The notes beneath the pieces were generated by a model. The model was given only the letters and a program-made list of their open reading frames with translations. It searched no databases and was not told the origin of the DNA. A stretch of DNA of 9,604 nucleotides, from contig WTIQ01000512.1 in assembly GCA_011525185.1 (NCBI GenBank), positions 529-10,132 on the forward strand. Reading direction: 5' to 3'. This stretch comes from Paracoccaceae bacterium. Lineage in GTDB: Bacteria > Pseudomonadota > Alphaproteobacteria > Rhodobacterales > Rhodobacteraceae. The translations under genes and the position numbers were made by a program. This document shows, piece after piece, positions 6,888-9,604 of the stretch; within the stretch, counting starts at the first letter, position 1, and the number at the start of each line of letters is the position of its first letter.

Positions 6888-8974
6888 GCACGCGGCCTGA
6901 GCCTTTATATCCTCTTTTTTCCGATTTACGGTCGCTTTCAGGCATTGGCCCAAAGCTCGCTGCGCTCTTTCCCGCTTTGAATGTGCACTACCCCAAGGAT
7001 TTGCTTTTCACCCTCCCACAGAGTGGTATCGAGCGCCGTTCTGTGGCGACGGTGCGTGATGTTGCAACCGCAGAGATTATTTGCGTTGAAATTGAAGTGA
7101 TGCGCCATGTGCCCAGCCGTGTGAAGTCTCGACCTTATCGAGTGGTGGTGCAAGATAGCGAACTCAGTTTTGAGTTGGTCTTTTTTCACGCCCGCGGCGA
7201 TTATTTAGAACGCATATTGCCCGTGGGCGCACGCCGCATTGTGTCTGGTAAGGTCGAATATTTCGATAATCTCGTTCAAATTGCCCATCCCGATTATATT
7301 CTCCCAGTGTCCGAAAAAGAGACGATGAAATCGTTTGAGCCGATTTATCCATTGACTGCGGGCGTCACACAAAAAACTATGCAAAAAGCGGTGCGTTCGG
7401 CGCTTGAGCGTGTGCCCGATTTGCCTGAATGGATTGATAAGGCTCAAAAATCGCAAGCAGAGTGGCCCGATTGGAAAAATGCACTTGCGCTGGCCCATGA
7501 CCCGAACTCCTGGAGTGATCTTGGTACAGAAAATCGCGCGCGTCAGCGTTTGGCCTATGATGAGTTTTTTGCACATCAAATGACTTTATCATTAGCCAGA
7601 CTAAACTTAAGACGCGCTAAGGGGCACGTAAATCAGGGCAATAATGCACTGAGAAGCAAAATTCTCGAAGGACTATCCTTCAAGCCGACAGGGGCGCAAA
7701 TGCGATCTGTCCAAGACATTGAAGCTGATATGGCCGCTCCGCATCGTATGAATAGATTGCTGCAGGGGGATGTTGGTTCAGGCAAGACGCTTGTGGCTTT
7801 TCTAGCCCTTCTCATTGCGGTGGAAAGTGGTGGTCAAGGCGTGTTGATGGCGCCAACCGAGATCCTTGCACGCCAACATATGGAAAGTCTCGATGCCTTA
7901 GCGGTTGCAGCGGGGGTGAGGTTAGAGCTTTTGACAGGACGTGATACAGGGGCAACGCGGCGCGTTAAGCTTGAGGCGCTTGCCTCTGGGCAAGTTGATA
8001 TCTTGCTTGGAACCCATGCGGTGTTTCAAAAGGATGTTGAATTTGCTGATTTGCGTCTTGCTGTTGTGGATGAACAGCACCGGTTTGGTGTGCGTCAACG
8101 TCTCGAATTGGGGCGTAAAGGCGGGGCGGTTGATGTGCTCGTCATGACAGCAACGCCGATACCACGCTCTCTTGCGCTCTCTCATTATGGCGATATGGAT
8201 GTCTCTATTCTGGATGAAAAACCAGCAGGCCGCAAACCAATTACAACCGCGATTGTACCCAGTGAACGGCTTGAGCATGTGATCGAAAATTTGCAAAAGG
8301 CCGTGCAGGACGGGCGGCAAGCCTATTGGGTGTGCCCCTTGGTCGAAGAAAGCGAAGTGCTCGACTATACCTCAGCAGAGGATCGGTTCAAATCCTTGCG
8401 TGCTGTGCTTGAGGAAGGGGTCGTAGAGCTCGTTCATGGACAAATGCCGCCTGCAGAGAAGGACGCAGCCATGGCGAAATTTGAACGTGGCGAGTGTAAG
8501 GTTCTCGTGGCAACAACGGTGATCGAAGTGGGGGTCAATGTCCCAAATGCAACCATTATGATCATTGAACGCGCCGAAATTTTTGGTCTGGCGCAACTGC
8601 ACCAATTGCGTGGGCGCGTTGGGCGGGGCGAGGCCGCGTCAACCTGTCTTTTGCTTTACCAAGCTCCCTTGTCAAAATCGGGCCAACGTCGGCTCGAAAT
8701 AATGCGCGAAACCGAAGACGGTTTTAAAATAGCGGAAACCGATCTTGAGATGCGCGGTGCGGGTGATCTCATTGGAACGGCGCAATCAGGACTGCCCCTT
8801 TTTCGGATCGCTAATGTTGAGACGATGGCGAGCTTAATGGCCAAGGCGCAAAGCGACGCGCGTGCCTTATTAACGCGCGATCCCGAGCTTACGACAGAGC
8901 GTGGGCGCGCCGTTCGGACGTTGCTTTGGCTGATGGAGCAGGAGAAAGCAATTCGTTTGATTTCCGTAGGTTAA
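6884..8974 (+). CDS. recG: ATP-dependent DNA helicase RecG
   Basis: RecG is a double-stranded DNA translocase that remodels stalled replication forks and branch-migrates Holliday junctions and R-loops. The N-terminal wedge/OB domain covers about residues 15-200 (LSGIGPKLA, then the VVVQDSELSFELVFF strand pattern). The helicase core shows Walker A GDVGSGKT (295-302), APTEILA (motif Ia), the DEQH box (396-399) with HRFGVRQR after it, and TATPIPRSLAL (motif III). The second RecA lobe shows VATTVIEVGVNVPNA and QLRGRVGRG (motif VI), followed by the RecG-specific TRG region with ETDLEMRGAGDLIGTAQSG. The 696 residues are close to the E. coli length. The ATG overlaps the ligA stop by four bases, so the two are translationally coupled and co-regulated. 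No terminator is visible just after its TAA. Confidence 0.97.
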   Translation: MSTRPEPLYPLFSDLRSLSGIGPKLAALFPALNVHYPKDLLFTLPQSGIERRSVATVRDVATAEIICVEIEVMRHVPSRVKSRPYRVVVQDSELSFELVFFHARGDYLERILPVGARRIVSGKVEYFDNLVQIAHPDYILPVSEKETMKSFEPIYPLTAGVTQKTMQKAVRSALERVPDLPEWIDKAQKSQAEWPDWKNALALAHDPNSWSDLGTENRARQRLAYDEFFAHQMTLSLARLNLRRAKGHVNQGNNALRSKILEGLSFKPTGAQMRSVQDIEADMAAPHRMNRLLQGDVGSGKTLVAFLALLIAVESGGQGVLMAPTEILARQHMESLDALAVAAGVRLELLTGRDTGATRRVKLEALASGQVDILLGTHAVFQKDVEFADLRLAVVDEQHRFGVRQRLELGRKGGAVDVLVMTATPIPRSLALSHYGDMDVSILDEKPAGRKPITTAIVPSERLEHVIENLQKAVQDGRQAYWVCPLVEESEVLDYTSAEDRFKSLRAVLEEGVVELVHGQMPPAEKDAAMAKFERGECKVLVATTVIEVGVNVPNATIMIIERAEIFGLAQLHQLRGRVGRGEAASTCLLLYQAPLSKSGQRRLEIMRETEDGFKIAETDLEMRGAGDLIGTAQSGLPLFRIANVETMASLMAKAQSDARALLTRDPELTTERGRAVRTLLWLMEQEKAIRLISVG

Positions 8975-8990
8975 ACGAAAACCAACAGTA

Positions 8991-9016
8991 GTTCCCTTAA
9001 TGTTCTTATTTAGTTC
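8991..9016 (+). promoter_or_regulatory. Tandem LexA (SOS) operators GTTC-N7-GTTC
   Basis: GTTC occurs at 8991-8994, 9002-9005 and 9013-9016, each pair separated by exactly 7 bases. The alphaproteobacterial LexA box is the direct repeat GTTC-N7-GTTC, so this is two overlapping perfect copies sharing the middle tetramer, on one face of the helix. It starts 16 bases after the recG stop codon and ends 54 bases before the start of the small membrane protein gene, where an operator for that gene would be expected. Confidence 0.75.
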
Positions 9017-9039
9017 TTTACATTTGATGAAAAATATGA

Positions 9040-9054
9040 GAACAAAAGTAAAAC
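9040..9054. promoter_or_regulatory. Possible additional degenerate LexA site
   Basis: GAAC (9040-9043), a 7-base spacer and AAAC (9051-9054) match the complementary-strand form of the LexA box (GAAC-N7-GAAC) at 7 of 8 bases. It lies between the perfect tandem sites and the Shine-Dalgarno of the small gene, overlapping the probable promoter core (a TTGATG -35-like hexamer is at 9024-9029, but no good -10 is evident). Secondary operator or chance match. Confidence 0.3.
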
Positions 9055-9070
9055 ATTAAAGGAAATAGAC

Positions 9071-9193
9071 ATGATCAATCAGTTCAAATCAGCGGCACAA
9101 ATCGCCTCCTCTAGCCTTATTTTTGATATGATTGGAATGATCTCTTTATTTATTATCTTTTTGGCAGGTCTTAATTTGCCGCTTATTTTCTAA
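9071..9193 (+). CDS. Small single-pass membrane protein (40 aa), likely SOS-induced
   Basis: I do not recognise a family. The 40-residue product has a mildly polar N-terminus with a single charged base (Lys6) and a Ser/Ala/Gln-rich stretch to residue 15, then a nearly uninterrupted hydrophobic segment (16-40) broken only by Asp19 and Asn35; it ends LNLPLIF. With Lys6 on the N side, an N-in, C-out single membrane helix is the likely topology. Gene signals are good: AGGA at 9060-9063, a 7-base spacer, ATG, and TAA. Two overlapping LexA operators lie upstream and an intrinsic terminator at 9300-9333 downstream, so it looks like a separate SOS transcription unit. Known LexA-controlled peptides of this size are SidA of Caulobacter (division inhibitor) and TisB of E. 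coli (membrane-depolarising toxin); I see no clear sequence match to either, so the function is open. Confidence 0.65.
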   Translation: MINQFKSAAQIASSSLIFDMIGMISLFIIFLAGLNLPLIF

Positions 9194-9204
9194 TGTGTGT
9201 GAAA

Positions 9205-9290
9205 TGCCTCGTGTGGTGTAATCAAGCTGACTGACACCTGATTATCACACGCCTGTGCCTTTTGGACCTTTGCACGGGCGACTGCCACAC
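9205..9290 (+). other. Structured untranslated region with two hairpins
   Basis: Two stem-loops can be drawn between the small gene and its terminator. First, GTGTG (9211-9215) plus TAATCA (9219-9224) pair with TGATTA (9239-9244) plus CACAC (9246-9250), leaving a 3x1 internal loop and a 14-base apical loop. Second, GCCTGTGC (9251-9258) pairs with GCACGGGC (9272-9279) with one G-U pair. Alternatives exist: GGTGT (9215-9219) with ACACC (9234-9238), and GTGTGG (9211-9216) with CCACAC (9285-9290). Together with the terminator this is either a structured 3' UTR or a processed small RNA; no known RNA family is recognised. Confidence 0.4.
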
Positions 9291-9299
9291 TTTCCTGAT

Positions 9300-9333
9300 C
9301 CCGCGACCTCTTTGAAGTGTCGCGGGTTTTTTT
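9300..9333 (+). terminator. Rho-independent terminator, rightward
   Basis: CCCGCGAC (9300-9307) pairs perfectly with GTCGCGGG (9319-9326) around an 11-base loop, followed by seven T (9327-9333). It ends the transcript of the small membrane protein gene, and of any recG read-through. The T-tract overlaps the stop codon of the converging minus-strand gene (9332-9334). There is no T-tract on the minus strand at the other side, so it should act in the rightward direction only. Confidence 0.9.
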
Positions 9334-9604
9334 ATTCCATTGGTTTTTCAATCGACTGTAGCGCTTCTAAAGTGGCCTCAACCGATAATAAAATAGAAGC
9401 ATGACGGTTTTTGTAATCTTTCGCAGGCCGGAGCACTTCCATATCTTTGAAAAATTCCGGTGGAGTGCCTTCTCCTGTTTTAAGTATCTGTTTTAAGGTC
9501 TCACGTGCTTCGTTGATTTCGGATATATCGCGTCCGATGACGCCATGGGCAATCACGCTTGCTGAGGCTTGTCCGAGTGCACAGGCTTTCACATCTTGTG
9601 CAAA
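9332..9604 (-). CDS. NifU/IscU-like iron-sulfur cluster assembly scaffold protein, 5' end cut by window
   Basis: This is the C-terminal 90 residues of a protein of the NifU N-terminal/IscU-like fold, which in other bacteria holds nascent Fe-S clusters before transfer to target proteins. The match is the segment DVKACALGQASASVIAHGV, equivalent to the conserved GC-(A/S)-I-S-x-A-S-A-S strand-helix with its cluster-ligand Cys, followed by the helical tail ending HASILLSVEATLEAL. The frame has no stop up to base 9604, so the GTG at 9590-9592 is an internal Val and the true start is beyond the window. In IscU and SufU a third conserved Cys occurs near the C-terminal helix (R-x-K-C-A-x-L); here the corresponding place reads RHASILL, with no Cys. 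From memory this variant occurs in Rhodobacterales homologues. It converges on the small membrane protein gene. Confidence 0.8.
   Translation of the reverse strand, partial: FAQDVKACALGQASASVIAHGVIGRDISEINEARETLKQILKTGEGTPPEFFKDMEVLRPAKDYKNRHASILLSVEATLEALQSIEKPME

Noticed and set aside
7922..8320. 132-codon open frame on the minus strand inside recG
   Set aside because: Antisense to the helicase motifs of RecG; composition is that of a reverse-complement shadow and no family is recognised.
9318..9324. TGTCGCG, the reported Caulobacter SciP DNA motif
   Set aside because: It falls within the stem of the intrinsic terminator, away from any promoter, so it is most likely chance.
9590..9592. 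GTG as the start of the NifU-like gene
   Set aside because: The frame continues upstream to the window edge with conserved residues (QDV) before KACALGQ, and the family has a long N-terminal half that must lie outside.

Overview
The window looks like the chromosome of an alphaproteobacterium, most likely of the Rhodobacterales/Roseobacter group. The main reasons are a cell-cycle regulator CtrA that is near-identical in its DNA-binding half to the Caulobacter protein, a SciP (DUF1153) gene directly before it, and Rhodobacterales-like versions of MnmA, LpxD and a NifU-like scaffold protein. This assignment rests on remembered family sequences, not on a search. Gene density is high, with short gaps and two 4-base stop/start overlaps.

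Layout. Bases 3-2337 (+) hold a lipid/acyl cluster: the 3' part of an lpxD-type N-acyltransferase (cut by the window edge), a small specialised acyl carrier protein, and a FabF-like beta-ketoacyl-ACP synthase translationally coupled to it. Bases 2340-3476 (-) hold mnmA (tRNA 2-thiouridylase), convergent with the synthase gene with only 2 bases between the stop codons. A 115-base divergent gap (3477-3591) leads to sciP (3592-3894, +) and ctrA (3967-4686, +), with a CtrA-box-like site between them. A 74-base gap with a dyad precedes ligA (4761-6887, +), which overlaps recG (6884-8974, +) by ATGA. At the far end is a partial gene on the minus strand (9332-9604) for a NifU/IscU-like Fe-S scaffold protein.

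The most interesting part is 8975-9333, the gap after recG. It holds three GTTC tetramers at an exact 11-base period, which make two overlapping copies of the alphaproteobacterial LexA operator GTTC-N7-GTTC. Downstream is a well-formed 40-codon gene (9071-9193) for a single-pass hydrophobic peptide with a good Shine-Dalgarno sequence, then a hairpin-rich untranslated stretch and a strong intrinsic terminator. This looks like a self-contained SOS-induced small membrane protein gene, comparable in logic (not evidently in sequence) to Caulobacter SidA or E. coli TisB.

How the genes fit together: ctrA and sciP form an activator/antagonist pair of the alphaproteobacterial cell cycle; ligA and recG serve DNA replication and repair; the LexA-controlled peptide could link DNA damage to division arrest or membrane depolarisation; the lpxD-acp-synthase genes probably make and attach a specific acyl chain for lipid A or a related envelope lipid.
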